Counted from the first letter of the stretch, positions 30,456 through 39,213 are shown. The stretch is 64,000 bases of DNA from Halomonas sp. (GCF_020832045.1 NZ_JAFIFK010000047.1:1-64000); one strand, 5' to 3'. The notes: generated from the letters alone by a model not told the origin. Numbers and translations are program-made.

Positions 30456-30606
30456 GCGCCTATCAAACGCTTGCATGAAACGCCATGCATGACATGAGCA
30501 GGGACATGCCGCCCGGTTTCGCGGAATCGCTGACTCGCCCCTATCGTCAGTGGGCTTCAGCGAGGCCCTAACTACAGGTTCACCCATTGAACCAAGCGAG
30601 GACACC

Positions 30607-31356
30607 ATGAAAGTACTCGTCGCGGTCAAACGCGTCATCGACTACAACGTCAAGATTCGCGTCAAGGCGGATCACACCGACGTCGACCTCACCAACGTCA
30701 AGATGGCCATGAACCCCTTCTGCGAGATCGCCGTGGAAGAAGCGGTGCGGCTGAAAGAGAAGGGTGTGGCCACCGAGGTGGTTGCCGTGACCATCGGCCC
30801 CAAGGCCGCCCAGGAGCAGCTGCGTACCGCCCTGGCACTGGGTGCCGACCGGGCCGTGCATGTCGAGACCGAGGAGCGCGTCGAGTCGCTGGCCGCCGCC
30901 AAACTACTGGCCAAGGTGGTGGAAGAAGAGCAGCCGAATCTGGTCATCCTCGGCAAGCAGGCCATCGATACCGACAACAACCAGACCGGCCAGATGCTGG
31001 CGGCACTGGCCGGGCTGCCCCAGGGCACCTTCGCCTCGGAAGTCGTGGTCGAGGGAGACAAGGTTCAGGTCACCCGAGAGATCGACGGCGGCCTGCAGAC
31101 CGTCGAGCTCTCCCTCCCGGCCATCGTCACCACCGACCTGCGTCTCAACGAGCCGCGCTACGCCAAGCTGCCCGATATCATGAAGGCCAAGAAGAAGCCG
31201 CTGGACGTCAAGAGCCCGGCCGATTACGGCGTCGAGGTGGCAAGCCGGCTCACGCTGCTCAAGGTCGAATCGCCGGCCGAGCGCAAGGGTGGCATCAAGG
31301 TGGGCTCCGTCGACGAGCTCGTGGACAAACTCAAGAACGAAGCCAAAGTGCTTTAA
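30607..31356 (+). CDS. etfB: Electron transfer flavoprotein beta subunit
   Basis: A 249-residue small ETF subunit that binds AMP and docks acyl-CoA dehydrogenases. The start [20 protein letters not shown] is the family N terminus. [23 protein letters not shown] and [20 protein letters not shown] are conserved AMP-binding/signature segments. GAGGACACC precedes the ATG. etfA follows after 40 bases. The frame is open further upstream (to 30550) without support. Confidence 0.96.
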   Translation: MKVLVAVKRVIDYNVKIRVKADHTDVDLTNVKMAMNPFCEIAVEEAVRLKEKGVATEVVAVTIGPKAAQEQLRTALALGADRAVHVETEERVESLAAAKLLAKVVEEEQPNLVILGKQAIDTDNNQTGQMLAALAGLPQGTFASEVVVEGDKVQVTREIDGGLQTVELSLPAIVTTDLRLNEPRYAKLPDIMKAKKKPLDVKSPADYGVEVASRLTLLKVESPAERKGGIKVGSVDELVDKLKNEAKVL

Positions 31357-31396
31357 CACCGTTCTTTGAAAACCGAGCTTAGAAAGGAGTGAATTC

Positions 31397-32323
31397 ATGA
31401 GCATCCTGGTACTCGCCGAACATCATGACGGCCAGCTCGCCGGCGCCACCGCCCACGTGGTCGCCGCCGCCCAGGCCATCGGGGGTGACATCGACATCCT
31501 GGTCGCCGGAGAGAACGTCGGTGCCGTCGCCGAGGCCGCTGCCAAGCTCGACGGCGTGAGCAAGGTTCGTGTCGCCGACCATGCCGTCTACGCCCACCAG
31601 CTGGCCGAGCCCCTGGGCGCGCTGCTGGTCGAGCTGGCTGGCGACTACAGCCACCTGTTGGCCGCCGCTTCCACCACCGGCAAGAACGTGCTGCCGCGGG
31701 TAGCGGCACTGAAGGACGTCAGTCAGATATCCGAAATCGTCGAAGTGGTCGACGCCGACACCTTCAAGCGGCCGATCTACGCCGGCAACGCCATTGCCAC
31801 GGTAAAGAGCGATGACATCCTCAAGGTCATTACCGTGCGTAGCACCGGCTTCGATGCGGTGAGCGAAGGCGGCAGCGCTAGCATCGAAAGCGTCGATACC
31901 GTGGTGGAGAACAGCCAGTCGCACTTCATCAAGCAGGAGCTGGCCCAGAGCGACCGTCCCGAGCTGGCCGGAGCGAAGGTGGTCATCTCCGGTGGGCGCG
32001 GCATGGGCAGCGGCGAGAACTTCAAGCTGCTCGACGGCATCGCCGACAAGCTGGGTGCGGCCATCGGGGCTTCCCGGGCCGCGGTAGACGCCGGCTTCGT
32101 GCCCAACGACATGCAGGTGGGGCAGACCGGCAAGATCGTCGCGCCGGAGCTCTACATCGCCGTGGGTATCTCGGGTGCCATCCAGCACCTGGCCGGGATG
32201 AAGGACTCCAAGGTGATCGTAGCTATCAACAAGGACGAGGAGGCGCCGATCTTCCAGGTAGCCGATTATGGCCTCGTAGGCGATCTGTTCGAGCTTCTGC
32301 CGGAACTGGAAAGCAAGCTGTAA
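31397..32323 (+). CDS. etfA: Electron transfer flavoprotein alpha subunit
   Basis: A 308-residue FAD-binding ETF subunit. It begins [20 protein letters not shown]. The C-terminal FAD domain has [47 protein letters not shown] and [17 protein letters not shown]. With EtfB it accepts electrons from several dehydrogenases and hands them to ETF-QO. AAAGGAGTG lies before the ATG. A very stable hairpin follows. Confidence 0.96.
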   Translation: MSILVLAEHHDGQLAGATAHVVAAAQAIGGDIDILVAGENVGAVAEAAAKLDGVSKVRVADHAVYAHQLAEPLGALLVELAGDYSHLLAAASTTGKNVLPRVAALKDVSQISEIVEVVDADTFKRPIYAGNAIATVKSDDILKVITVRSTGFDAVSEGGSASIESVDTVVENSQSHFIKQELAQSDRPELAGAKVVISGGRGMGSGENFKLLDGIADKLGAAIGASRAAVDAGFVPNDMQVGQTGKIVAPELYIAVGISGAIQHLAGMKDSKVIVAINKDEEAPIFQVADYGLVGDLFELLPELESKL

Positions 32324-32335
32324 GCCCTCAAAGGT

Positions 32336-32370
32336 ACGCAAGAAGCCGGCCATGGGCCGGCTTCTTGCGT
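32336..32370 (+). terminator. Very stable hairpin after etfA (terminator-like, no T run)
   Basis: A perfect 16-bp stem (arm ACGCAAGAAGCCGGCC) with the loop ATG lies 12 bases after the etfA stop. The following bases are ATAAGGC, so it may stop polymerase or protect the 3' end rather than act as a classical terminator. Confidence 0.65.
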
Positions 32371-32425
32371 ATAAGGCTTCATTAGATTTGGCTATACGGG
32401 GCCACCACGTTGACTATTAGCGTTA

Positions 32426-32443
32426 ATGGCAACTCTTTGCCAT
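32426..32443. promoter_or_regulatory. Inverted repeat in the sodA upstream region
   Basis: ATGGCAA-CTCT-TTGCCAT is a perfect 7-bp inverted repeat 65 bp before the sodA start. A second imperfect dyad ATTA-GCGT-TAAT (32416-32427) partly overlaps it, and TTGACT at 32410 could be a -35. Its position fits an operator, but I cannot name the regulator. Confidence 0.45.
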
Positions 32444-32507
32444 GCTAGGTGGATGCAAACGCGAGGGTCGTGCCCTCGATTCCGTTGCTTTCATGGAGGA
32501 GTGAATA

Positions 32508-33119
32508 ATGCCGCACACATTGCCCGAAATTCCCTACGCCTACGATGCACTCGAGCCCCATATCGATGCGATGACGATGGAGATCCACCACTCCCGTCAC
32601 CACAAGACCTATGTCGACAAGCTCAATGCCGCGCTGGAGGGAACGGGGCTCGAGGACGTCCCGGTGGATGAGCTGATGGCCAGCATCGACCGTGTGCCGC
32701 AAGAGAAACGCCAGGAGGTGATCAACAACGGAGGCGGTCACTCCAACCATTCCAAGTTCTGGCAGATGATGTCACCCAGCGGTGGTGGCAACCCCCAAGG
32801 CAAGGTGGCCCAGGCCATCGACAGCGAGCTGGGCGGTTTCGATGCCTTCAAGGAGGCCTTTACCAAGGCGGCTCTGGGGCGCTTCGGCAGCGGCTGGGCC
32901 TGGCTCAGCGTGACGCCGGAGAAGAAACTGGTGGTGGAAAACACCCTGAACCAGGACAGCCCGCACATGAACGGTAATACGCCGGTGCTAGGCCTGGACG
33001 TGTGGGAGCATGCCTATTACCTCAAGTATCAGAACAAGCGCCCCGATTATGTCAGCGCTTTTTTCAACGTGGTCAACTGGGAAGATGTGGAAAACCGCTA
33101 CCAGCAGGCCATCTCCTGA
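32508..33119 (+). CDS. sodA: Superoxide dismutase, manganese type
   Basis: A 203-residue Fe/Mn-family SOD. The metal ligands are His27, His81, Asp164 and His168 ([28 protein letters not shown]). It has [13 protein letters not shown] where FeSOD has an NNxAQxWNHxFYW pattern. The outer-sphere Gln is Gln149 (NQDSP), and [21 protein letters not shown] is also the Mn branch. I therefore call it SodA, not SodB. It removes superoxide in the cytoplasm. Promoter details are uncertain apart from the inverted repeat noted separately. Confidence 0.9.
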   Translation: MPHTLPEIPYAYDALEPHIDAMTMEIHHSRHHKTYVDKLNAALEGTGLEDVPVDELMASIDRVPQEKRQEVINNGGGHSNHSKFWQMMSPSGGGNPQGKVAQAIDSELGGFDAFKEAFTKAALGRFGSGWAWLSVTPEKKLVVENTLNQDSPHMNGNTPVLGLDVWEHAYYLKYQNKRPDYVSAFFNVVNWEDVENRYQQAIS

Positions 33120-33144
33120 ACAGCTGACCGACTCGTAGGACAAG

Positions 33145-33178
33145 CGCCGCAGCCAATCGCTGCGGCGTTTTCGTTTTT
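33145..33178 (+). terminator. Intrinsic terminator after sodA
   Basis: The perfect 9-bp stem CGCCGCAGC/GCTGCGGCG with the loop CAATC (33145-33167) is followed by TTTTCGTTTTTT. Confidence 0.92.
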
Positions 33179-33396
33179 TATAGCTGCGCTCCCTTGACCC
33201 CAAACATTATGGGTTCCGTGTGCTCGGAATCGTTCTCGGCAGGGTAAACGAGAATCGTTGTCTTTATCTGCCGTGTCGTTTCGCCTTCCGGGGCTGCGTG
33301 AGGATACCCGCAGAGGTCGTACAAAAGTTGCTGAGGCGGGTGATGTGCTGCCAGGGGATGGCTTCAATCTGCGGCAGGGTTACTCTTCATGCAACG

Positions 33397-33423
33397 AAAA
33401 AAGAGCCGACATCAAGTCGGCTC
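33397..33423 (-). terminator. Intrinsic terminator of the TonB-dependent receptor gene
   Basis: GAGCCGAC-ATCAA-GTCGGCTC (33403-33423) is followed on the minus strand by TTTTTT. It lies 38 bases after the receptor stop. The stretch 33180-33396 between it and the sodA terminator holds no convincing gene, only a weak dyad near 33235-33255. Confidence 0.9.
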
Positions 33424-33460
33424 TGAAAGGATCGATTGAGCTTAGCGAAAGATACGAGAC

Positions 33461-35590
33461 TTAGAAATCGACGTTCAGCGAGATCATGAACGAACGAGGT
33501 CCATAAAGGTTGTTGTAGACGTTGCTGTAGGCAATGTTGCCGTTGTCTTCGCGGGCATAGGAGCGATAGTCCTTAAAGTCGCGATCGAGCAGATTGTTGA
33601 CCACGCCGTTGACTGAAACGTGCTCGCTCACCCGATAGCGCGCGCCCAGGTTGACCATGGTGGTGCTGTGGAAGTCGCCCAGCGCATCGTAGGCGCCCTG
33701 CGAACTGCCGCCGTTTTGCGGTTCGTGGAAGTTGCGCGGACGGAAGGCACTGCTGCGATATTCGGCACCCAGGAAGGTATTCAGCTGCGGGGTGGCCTGC
33801 CAATCGAGGCGTACGTTCAGCATGTGATCCGGAACGCTGACAAGCGGATCGCCGATGAAGCTGGCGGCCGTTTCACCCTTTCTCACTTCACTATCGGTAT
33901 AGGTGTAGTTACCCGACAGGGTCACCGTATCCGTCAGCCCATAGGCAGCGGCAAGCTCGATGCCCTGGATACGCGACTCGCCGATATTGGCATTGGTGCG
34001 ATCGCTGGCGCCCGTGGCAGGCTCGATCTTGTCTTTAAGGGTGTTGTGGAAGGCAGTGACCTGGGTCATGAAGCCCTGGCGGTTGTCGTAGCGGGCCGAT
34101 AGCTCGTAGTTGGTGCTGCGCTCCGGCTTGAGGTCGGGATCGCCGAAGAGTGGCGTGCTGCCACCGTCGCCGAAACCGACGACACCGTCGAAGGTCTGCT
34201 CCATCAGCGGCGCGCGGAAGCCACGGCCTGCGCCACCTTTGAAGGTCCACTCGTCGTTGGCTTCGAAGACCGCATAGGCACGCGGTGTGAACTCCCCGCT
34301 GATGCCCTGGTACTTGTCGTAGCGCAGCCCGCCGGTCAGTGCCAGGCGCTCGGTGGTCTGCCACTCGTTCTCGGCAAACAGGCTGTACTGATCGCGGGTC
34401 ACATCCTCGGGGAGGATGCCGTCCTCGAAGGTGGCATCGATGTACTGCCCGCCCAGTGTCACCAGGTGATCGCCGAAAACGTTGGTCAGTCGGGTGTCGA
34501 GGATATCTGTGGTCAGTCTCAGCCGCCGGGGGGCACCAGCCTCGGGATAGGCCGCAGGCGGATTTGCCAGGGCGTTGACGGTGCGGCCTTCGGTTTCGAC
34601 GATGTCTCGGGTCAACGAGGTGTCGAGCTGGCCGATCAGGAAGTCGCCGCGATGGCTGAGGCGGAACTGATCGCGAGAGAACTCGAGCTCTCTGCCATAG
34701 CCGCGGGTGAAGTCCGCCGGCGTCGTGCCGGTGCCTTCCAGACGTCCTACCTGACCCTGGCGATTGTCCAGCGTTTGGCGACTGGTATCGAAGCGCAGGC
34801 TGATGTCGTGAGCATCGACCGGTGTTAATACCAGCTCACCGCCGAAGGTCTCGACGTTGGCCTTGGTCGGGTTCTGGCCCATGGTGCGGTTATCGGTCAG
34901 GCTGGGTTCGGTACCCGGAATGTCGATATTGGACGCGGAGCGTTCCAACAGGCGGCCGTAGAACTGCACGCCGACATGCTGAGAGACCGGGCCGCTGACA
35001 TAGCCTTCGGTGATGGTCGTTCCGCCGAAGTCAGCGTCGCGGAAATACTCGGTCGACACGGAGCCGGAGGCACGCCACTCATCACCTGGGCGGCGAGTGA
35101 TGATGTTGATCACGCCGCCGATGGCATCTGAGCCGTACAACGTCGACATTGGGCCGCGAATGACCTCAATGCGCTCGATGGCGGCAATCGGTGGGATAAA
35201 GGTCGACTGAGAGTCATTGAAGGCGTTGGGTGCCACCGTGGCCGATACGTTCTGTCGTACGCCGTCTATCAATACCAGCGTGTATTCGCTGGGCAAGCCT
35301 CGCAGGCTGACGGTCTGGTTGCCGGTCTTACCGGAGCGAGCGTCCAGCGGACGGCTGTCGACACCTTCGATACCGCGCACGGCGTCGGCCAGGTTGGTGA
35401 CGTTGCGTTCCTCGAGCTGCTCTCGCGTAATGACCGAGATGCTGGCCGGAGCCAACTCGATAGTCTGTTCGAAGCCTGAAGCAGAGATTACCAAGGTATC
35501 GAGCTCTTCGGCGTGTGCCGAGAGGGCTATTGCAGTGGAGAGTGCCACTGCCAGTGGTGTACGGCGCAGCAGGTTATGCACGGGTTGCAT
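33461..35590 (-). CDS. TonB-dependent outer-membrane receptor, CirA/IrgA/FepA-like
   Basis: A 709-residue outer-membrane siderophore receptor. A signal peptide ends at AHA (about residue 27). The TonB box DTLVISA (31-37) follows directly. The plug domain contains TLVLIDGVRQN, IERIEVIRGPMSTLYGSDA and IGGVINIITRR. The barrel ends with the typical aromatic Phe in SLNVDF. The order and motifs resemble catecholate receptors CirA/IrgA, but the ligand cannot be fixed. A Fur-like box and a promoter lie upstream, so iron limitation probably induces it. GGGGACATAA precedes the ATG. Confidence 0.9.
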   Translation of the reverse strand: MQPVHNLLRRTPLAVALSTAIALSAHAEELDTLVISASGFEQTIELAPASISVITREQLEERNVTNLADAVRGIEGVDSRPLDARSGKTGNQTVSLRGLPSEYTLVLIDGVRQNVSATVAPNAFNDSQSTFIPPIAAIERIEVIRGPMSTLYGSDAIGGVINIITRRPGDEWRASGSVSTEYFRDADFGGTTITEGYVSGPVSQHVGVQFYGRLLERSASNIDIPGTEPSLTDNRTMGQNPTKANVETFGGELVLTPVDAHDISLRFDTSRQTLDNRQGQVGRLEGTGTTPADFTRGYGRELEFSRDQFRLSHRGDFLIGQLDTSLTRDIVETEGRTVNALANPPAAYPEAGAPRRLRLTTDILDTRLTNVFGDHLVTLGGQYIDATFEDGILPEDVTRDQYSLFAENEWQTTERLALTGGLRYDKYQGISGEFTPRAYAVFEANDEWTFKGGAGRGFRAPLMEQTFDGVVGFGDGGSTPLFGDPDLKPERSTNYELSARYDNRQGFMTQVTAFHNTLKDKIEPATGASDRTNANIGESRIQGIELAAAYGLTDTVTLSGNYTYTDSEVRKGETAASFIGDPLVSVPDHMLNVRLDWQATPQLNTFLGAEYRSSAFRPRNFHEPQNGGSSQGAYDALGDFHSTTMVNLGARYRVSEHVSVNGVVNNLLDRDFKDYRSYAREDNGNIAYSNVYNNLYGPRSFMISLNVDF

Positions 35591-35662
35591 TTATGTCCCC
35601 TTGATTGTTGGCATGTATGCTCAAATGTTATTTTGAAGCATTTTTATTTACTTTATTGTTAC

Positions 35663-35692
35663 AAAATAGCACGTCGGGGGGAGTGGTTGCAA
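35663..35692 (-). promoter_or_regulatory. Candidate promoter of the TonB-dependent receptor
   Basis: On the minus strand, -35 TTGCAA (35687-35692) and -10 TATTTT (35663-35668) are spaced by 18 bp. The Fur-like box ends three bases upstream of the -35. Confidence 0.5.
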
Positions 35693-35695
35693 CGC

Positions 35696-35710
35696 TAATG
35701 AATCTCATTA
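35696..35710. promoter_or_regulatory. Fur-like box upstream of the TonB-dependent receptor
   Basis: TAATGAATCTCATTA is an inverted repeat TAATGA-N3-TCATTA. It matches the core AATGATAATCATT of the Fur consensus at ten outer positions. It abuts the candidate -35. Confidence 0.65.
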
Positions 35711-35742
35711 CGTTAGTTGGTTAGAGTCGTCACATCTGAGTT

Positions 35743-36147
35743 TCACAACCCCAGCCAGTAGCGGAGGCGTTGACCGACGGTCGAGCTACCGTCGGCTGCG
35801 ATTCGTCCCGCAGGGCTCGCAAGCTGAGAGGTAGCCTCTTTGAGAGGTGTAATGATCGCGGCAAGATGATGTAGACAAAGGCGGCGATTGAGCGCACCAG
35901 GACATTGCGCCATCAGCAGTCCACAGTGATACACGGCAGTATCAAGGTGCTGGCTGACTTCTCTGAACGGAGCGGCTTCACACCGGCAGCGCTGTAGCTC
36001 GCCATACATCATGCTGAGCATCTGCGCGTCCAGCCAGCAGGGCGTGTCGTCCCCATTAGCCGAAGCGGCGACCGCGTTCTGAATAGCCTGGAAGGAGACG
36101 TGGAGAAAGACGCCGGTGTAATAAAGCTGTGAGCGTTCCGCATTCAT
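35743..36147 (-). CDS. Small uncharacterised cysteine-containing protein beside the iron receptor
   Basis: A 134-residue protein I do not recognise. It starts MNAERSQLYYTGVFLHVSFQ, is mostly helical in composition, and has scattered cysteines (PCWLDA, QRCRCEAA, YHCGLL, AQCPG, RLCLHH) that could bind metal, but no clear spaced motif. No signal peptide or membrane segment is evident. An in-frame ATG at 36186 would give 147 residues but would put a perfect palindrome (36163-36177) inside the coding region, so I prefer 36147. It is transcribed the same way as the receptor, from 152 bases upstream. Iron-regulated expression is an inference. Confidence 0.55.
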   Translation of the reverse strand: MNAERSQLYYTGVFLHVSFQAIQNAVAASANGDDTPCWLDAQMLSMMYGELQRCRCEAAPFREVSQHLDTAVYHCGLLMAQCPGALNRRLCLHHLAAIITPLKEATSQLASPAGRIAADGSSTVGQRLRYWLGL

Positions 36148-36162
36148 GAGGCCACCATCGAA

Positions 36163-36177
36163 AATCTCAATGAGATT
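36163..36177. promoter_or_regulatory. Perfect 7-1-7 palindrome upstream of the small unknown gene
   Basis: AATCTCAATGAGATT is a perfect palindrome around a central A. It resembles Fur sites in symmetry and AT content but not in the strict hexamer order. It lies 16 bases before the 36147 start codon, between that gene and the fhuB remnant. Confidence 0.5.
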
Positions 36178-36285
36178 GATTTGCATTCTGTGGCAAAATG
36201 AGCGCTACGTCAAATTACCATGGTGCGCTCGTTCGGGGATGCAGTGAAATCGTATGATCTGAAAGTAAAGCCGAAGGCGCCAAGT

Positions 36286-36526
36286 ATGAAGGCGCGTTGG
36301 GTGTTGCCTGCTCGTGCCTGCATGCTGCTGAGCTTGCCATTGATGGGACTTTTGTGGCTTGGGTTATCGGGATCGAGGAGGAATTGCAGCGGGCATGAAG
36401 GCCTTGATGGCGCCTTCGTTGCATGACGTCGATGAATTGCTGCTCCACTACGCCTGGTGGCCGCGACTCGCGGTAGCGCTATTGGCCGGCGCAGGGGTAG
36501 CGTTAGCCCTCTGGGCCCTGCTGCAG
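36286..36526 (+). pseudogene. fhuB-type ferric-hydroxamate permease remnant
   Basis: The first frame reads MKARWVLPARACMLLSLPL, then MGLLWLGLSG, the hydrophobic start of an FhuB-type permease. After a +1 shift near 36365-36395 the other frame continues APSLHDVDELLLHYAWW and PRLAVALLAGAGVALALWAL, matching FhuB where HYSLLPRLAVSLLVGAGLGLAG is found in E. coli. Homology stops abruptly at the glutamine codon near 36526, about 80 residues into a protein of over 600. The rest is missing and the sequence continues directly into the receptor remnant on the other strand. FhuB moves hydroxamate-siderophore iron across the inner membrane. Confidence 0.72.
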
Positions 36527-36960
36527 ATAGACCTTGATTCGGTAGGTGGCTCGCTGCTGTTCTCCCAATGGGCCCGTCACGTCGAAGGCTGCGCTGGGCG
36601 TGATTGCCCGCGGAAAAAACGCACTTCGCCTTCCTGCTGGAACTCCGGGCACTTGTTGGTGAGTGCGACGACACCACCCGGTGTGGCCTGGCCATAGAGT
36701 ACCGATGCTGGCCGCGTACCACCTCGATGCTGTCGAGGAACCAGGGGGCAATGTCATCGAGCTGTGCGAGTGGGTATCGCCCATCAGCTTGAGCCATCCA
36801 GGAAGGTATTTCCCAAGCTGCCGTCTGAGAAACCGCTGAGCACCAGATAGTCGAAGGGTTGGAGGCGCCGACCTGGTTGGTGAATACGCTGGGGCTGTAA
36901 TTCAGGGCCCGCTTAACGGTGAGCGCAGGGGAAGCGATAGTCGATGCCGTAGCGTTTCAA
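36503..36960 (-). pseudogene. FhuA/FoxA-type siderophore receptor remnant with several frameshifts
   Basis: Reading the minus strand and changing frame several times recovers a receptor plug domain: TVKRALNYSPSVFTNQVGAS, FDYLVLSGFSDGSLGNTFL, LKLMGDTHSHSS, LDDIAPWFLDSIEVVRG, ASVLYGQATPGGVVALTNK, then FDVTGPLGEQQRATYRIKVY. At least four shifts are needed, for instance at the CC/CCAGC after VVRG and at a run of T near 36620. The N-terminal signal and the whole barrel are absent. TDPYFLERIEVVRGPASVLYG-type sequences are typical of FhuA/FoxA-like receptors. Confidence 0.8.
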
Positions 36961-36977
36961 CTCCTTCTCTGATCTAT

Positions 36978-36992
36978 TGATAACGGTTATCA
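36978..36992. promoter_or_regulatory. Fur box in front of the TonB2 operon
   Basis: TGATAACGGTTATCA is a perfect 7-1-7 palindrome and matches the Fur consensus TGATAATNATTATCA at all but two specified positions. TATCAT inside it (36988-36993), with TTCTCT 17 bp upstream (36965-36970), could form the promoter, so bound Fur would cover the -10. It also faces the start of the receptor remnant. Confidence 0.78.
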
Positions 36993-37069
36993 TTTATGGC
37001 ATCGTTTTGCGCTCTGCCCGATTGGGCGGTAACGCTTTCCGTTAAGTCGTCATTGCCGGGAGTCCGCAC

Positions 37070-37843
37070 GTGAGACCGTTTCGCCATCCATGCCTCTGGG
37101 GGGCAGTTCTCGGGTTGGGATTGGCCGCCTCGGCGTTCGCCGACCCTGAGCTTCGCCAGGAAGCCAGAGAGATTCAGCGCAGTCAGGCCGAGCTACAAGC
37201 ACGCATCGATGCTACCGATGACGAAGGGCGTGCCATGCTCGAGGAGCTGCGCGAATTGGAGCGTGAGGAGCGGCGCCTGTCACGTGAAAACGCCGAGCTT
37301 GCCCCGCGCCACGAGCGCCAGGTAGCAGACCTCGAACGGCGTGAGCATGCACTGGATACCCTGGAGGAAACTCGAGAGGCTTTGCCGGCCTTGCAAGAGC
37401 GTCTGATCGAACGTCTTGCGCAGTGGGTCGAGAGCGACATGCCATTCCTTCGCGAGGAACGCCAGGCGCGAGTCGCAAGCCTGACCACCCATGCCGGCGA
37501 GCTCTCCCTGGCCGAGCGCTGGGAGCGCATCATCGGAGCCTGGCGCACCGAGCTGGAGTACGGACGCGAGGTCGATACCTGGCGCGGCTATCTGGGTGAG
37601 GGCGATTCTCGCCGTGAGGTGGACTATCTGCGCCTGGGGCGAGTGGGCTTTTACTATCTCACTCCCGATGGGCGCGCCGGTCGTGTCTGGCAGGCCGATG
37701 CGGGAAGCTGGGCCTCCCTCGACGAAGCTCAGCGGCGCGAGGTTCGCAATGGCTTGCGCATTGCGCGAGATCGCCGTTCGCCCGAACTCCTGACGCTGCC
37801 TATCTCTCAGCCGCTGGAAAGCGCCGGGGAGGGTGACGCATGA
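37070..37843 (+). CDS. DUF3450 periplasmic coiled-coil protein of the TonB2 system
   Basis: A 257-residue secreted protein. The signal peptide ends near residue 24 (ASAFA). Residues 25-110 are almost uninterrupted charged heptad sequence (EIQRSQAELQARIDATDDEG and so on), a coiled coil. The C-terminal half has ERLIERLAQWVESDMPFL and VDYLRLGRVGFYYLTPDG, the DUF3450 signature. In Vibrio the equivalent gene is first in the ttpC-exbB2-exbD2-tonB2 cluster. The start is GTG at 37070. A Fur box lies 78 bp upstream, and the stop overlaps the next ATG. Confidence 0.88.
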   Translation: MRPFRHPCLWGAVLGLGLAASAFADPELRQEAREIQRSQAELQARIDATDDEGRAMLEELRELEREERRLSRENAELAPRHERQVADLERREHALDTLEETREALPALQERLIERLAQWVESDMPFLREERQARVASLTTHAGELSLAERWERIIGAWRTELEYGREVDTWRGYLGEGDSRREVDYLRLGRVGFYYLTPDGRAGRVWQADAGSWASLDEAQRREVRNGLRIARDRRSPELLTLPISQPLESAGEGDA

Positions 37844-39213
37844 GAGCGCCACGTTATGTCATCGGTTCGGTCGTTGCCGCACTTCTGCTGGTACCGGCCA
37901 TGGCTCAGGCCCAGTCCGAACCGCTGACCAGCTTGCGTGCCGAGCGCGAAGCCGCCGAGGTCCGTGACCAGGCGCGCCTGGCTGACCTGCTCGAGGATCG
38001 CAATGCCCTTGAGGCGGCTCTCGAGGAGGCTCGTGTCGCACACGAGCAGGCCGAAGCCCGCAATGCCGATCTGCAAGCCGAGTCTCAGATACTGGCAGAG
38101 CGTCAGTCCGGACTCGATGCCCGCCAGCAGGAGCAGGGCGATGATTTCGAAGCCTTGCTGGCGTTACTGGCACGCCACAGCGGTGAGCTGCGCGATACGC
38201 TGGCCGACAGCTGGCTGACGGTGGGCGGCACCCCGTTGCCGCCACGGTTGGACGAAGTGGAAGTCCTCGAACTCAGCCACTTGGAAGCCTTCGTCGACAG
38301 CCTGATGGCACTGACAGCCAACACCGCCAGTGTGGTTCGCTTCGAGGCGCCTGTAGCGGCTGCCAGCGGTGAGCTTGCGCCGCAGCAGGTCGTGCGGCTA
38401 GGTGATTTCGTCGCCTTTACCGAGGGCGATCTGCTGCGCCGAGGTGCCGATGACCGTACCTTGGCGGTGGTGGAGCGTACGCCGCGAGAGGTGGCCACGA
38501 GTCTGGCCGCGTTCCATGCCGGCGAATCGCGTTCGCTGGCGCTTGATCCTACCCGTGGTCAGGTCATTTCAGCATTGGCCCAGCAGCCGAGTCTTGTCGA
38601 GCGCTTCCACCAGGGCGGCGCGGTTGGCTATGTGGTGGTAGGGCTCGGGGTCATCGGTCTGCTGGTGGCGCTGTTGCAATATGGCTACTTGTTGAAAGTG
38701 AGCCTGGCCATGCGTCGTCAGCTTCGCGATCTCGCCACGCTGCGCGACGACAATCCGCTTGGACGAGTACTGCTGCGCTTCCGGACGCTGCATGACGATC
38801 CCGTACCGGAAGCGCTGGAAGCACGCCTCGACGAGGCCGTGTTGGCTGAGCTCCCCAGGCTCGAACGCGGCCAGCCGTTGGTCAAGCTCCTAGCTGCCGT
38901 GGCGCCGCTGCTGGGGCTGCTGGGTACCGTCACCGGCATGATCGTGACCTTCCAGGCCATCACGGTATTCGGTACCGGCGATCCGCAGTTGATGGCGGGC
39001 GGTATCAGCCAGGCACTGGTGACCACGGTGCTGGGCCTGATCACTGCCGTACCACTATTGTTCGCGCATACGGCACTTGCCGGCCGCAGCCGCCACTTGG
39101 CGGGACTGGTCGAGGGTCAGGCCAGCGCGGCATTGGCCGAGCAGCTCGAGCACCGGCCGCAGGGGCCCGAGGGCGTTACCGGGAGCGCGCGTCGCGATGC
39201 CGCTCTGGCTTGA
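37840..39213 (+). CDS. ttpC: TtpC, MotA/TolQ/ExbB proton channel protein with periplasmic extension
   Basis: A 457-residue protein: signal peptide to about residue 24 (MAQA), long coiled coil (30-105), periplasmic region, then membrane segments at about 262-284, 350-372 and 390-410. The channel signature is PLLGLLGTVTGMIVTFQA. This is the layout of TtpC, the extra component required by the Vibrio TonB2 system besides ExbB2/ExbD2. It probably couples the proton gradient to TonB. It overlaps DUF3450 by four bases and exbB by 17. Confidence 0.9.
   Translation: MRAPRYVIGSVVAALLLVPAMAQAQSEPLTSLRAEREAAEVRDQARLADLLEDRNALEAALEEARVAHEQAEARNADLQAESQILAERQSGLDARQQEQGDDFEALLALLARHSGELRDTLADSWLTVGGTPLPPRLDEVEVLELSHLEAFVDSLMALTANTASVVRFEAPVAAASGELAPQQVVRLGDFVAFTEGDLLRRGADDRTLAVVERTPREVATSLAAFHAGESRSLALDPTRGQVISALAQQPSLVERFHQGGAVGYVVVGLGVIGLLVALLQYGYLLKVSLAMRRQLRDLATLRDDNPLGRVLLRFRTLHDDPVPEALEARLDEAVLAELPRLERGQPLVKLLAAVAPLLGLLGTVTGMIVTFQAITVFGTGDPQLMAGGISQALVTTVLGLITAVPLLFAHTALAGRSRHLAGLVEGQASAALAEQLEHRPQGPEGVTGSARRDAALA

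Noticed and set aside
32508-33119. Calling the superoxide dismutase SodB (iron type)
   Set aside because: The [13 protein letters not shown] and NQDSP patterns and [17 protein letters not shown] are those of the manganese branch.
33232-33262. A Fur-like site in the gap between sodA and the receptor
   Set aside because: GAATCGTTCTCG and CGAGAATCGTT form only a weak dyad, are between two terminators and precede no gene start.
36210-36797. A single intact minus-strand gene of 195 codons beside the iron genes
   Set aside because: Only the first part resembles a receptor; the similarity jumps between frames, so this is a pseudogene, not an intact gene.
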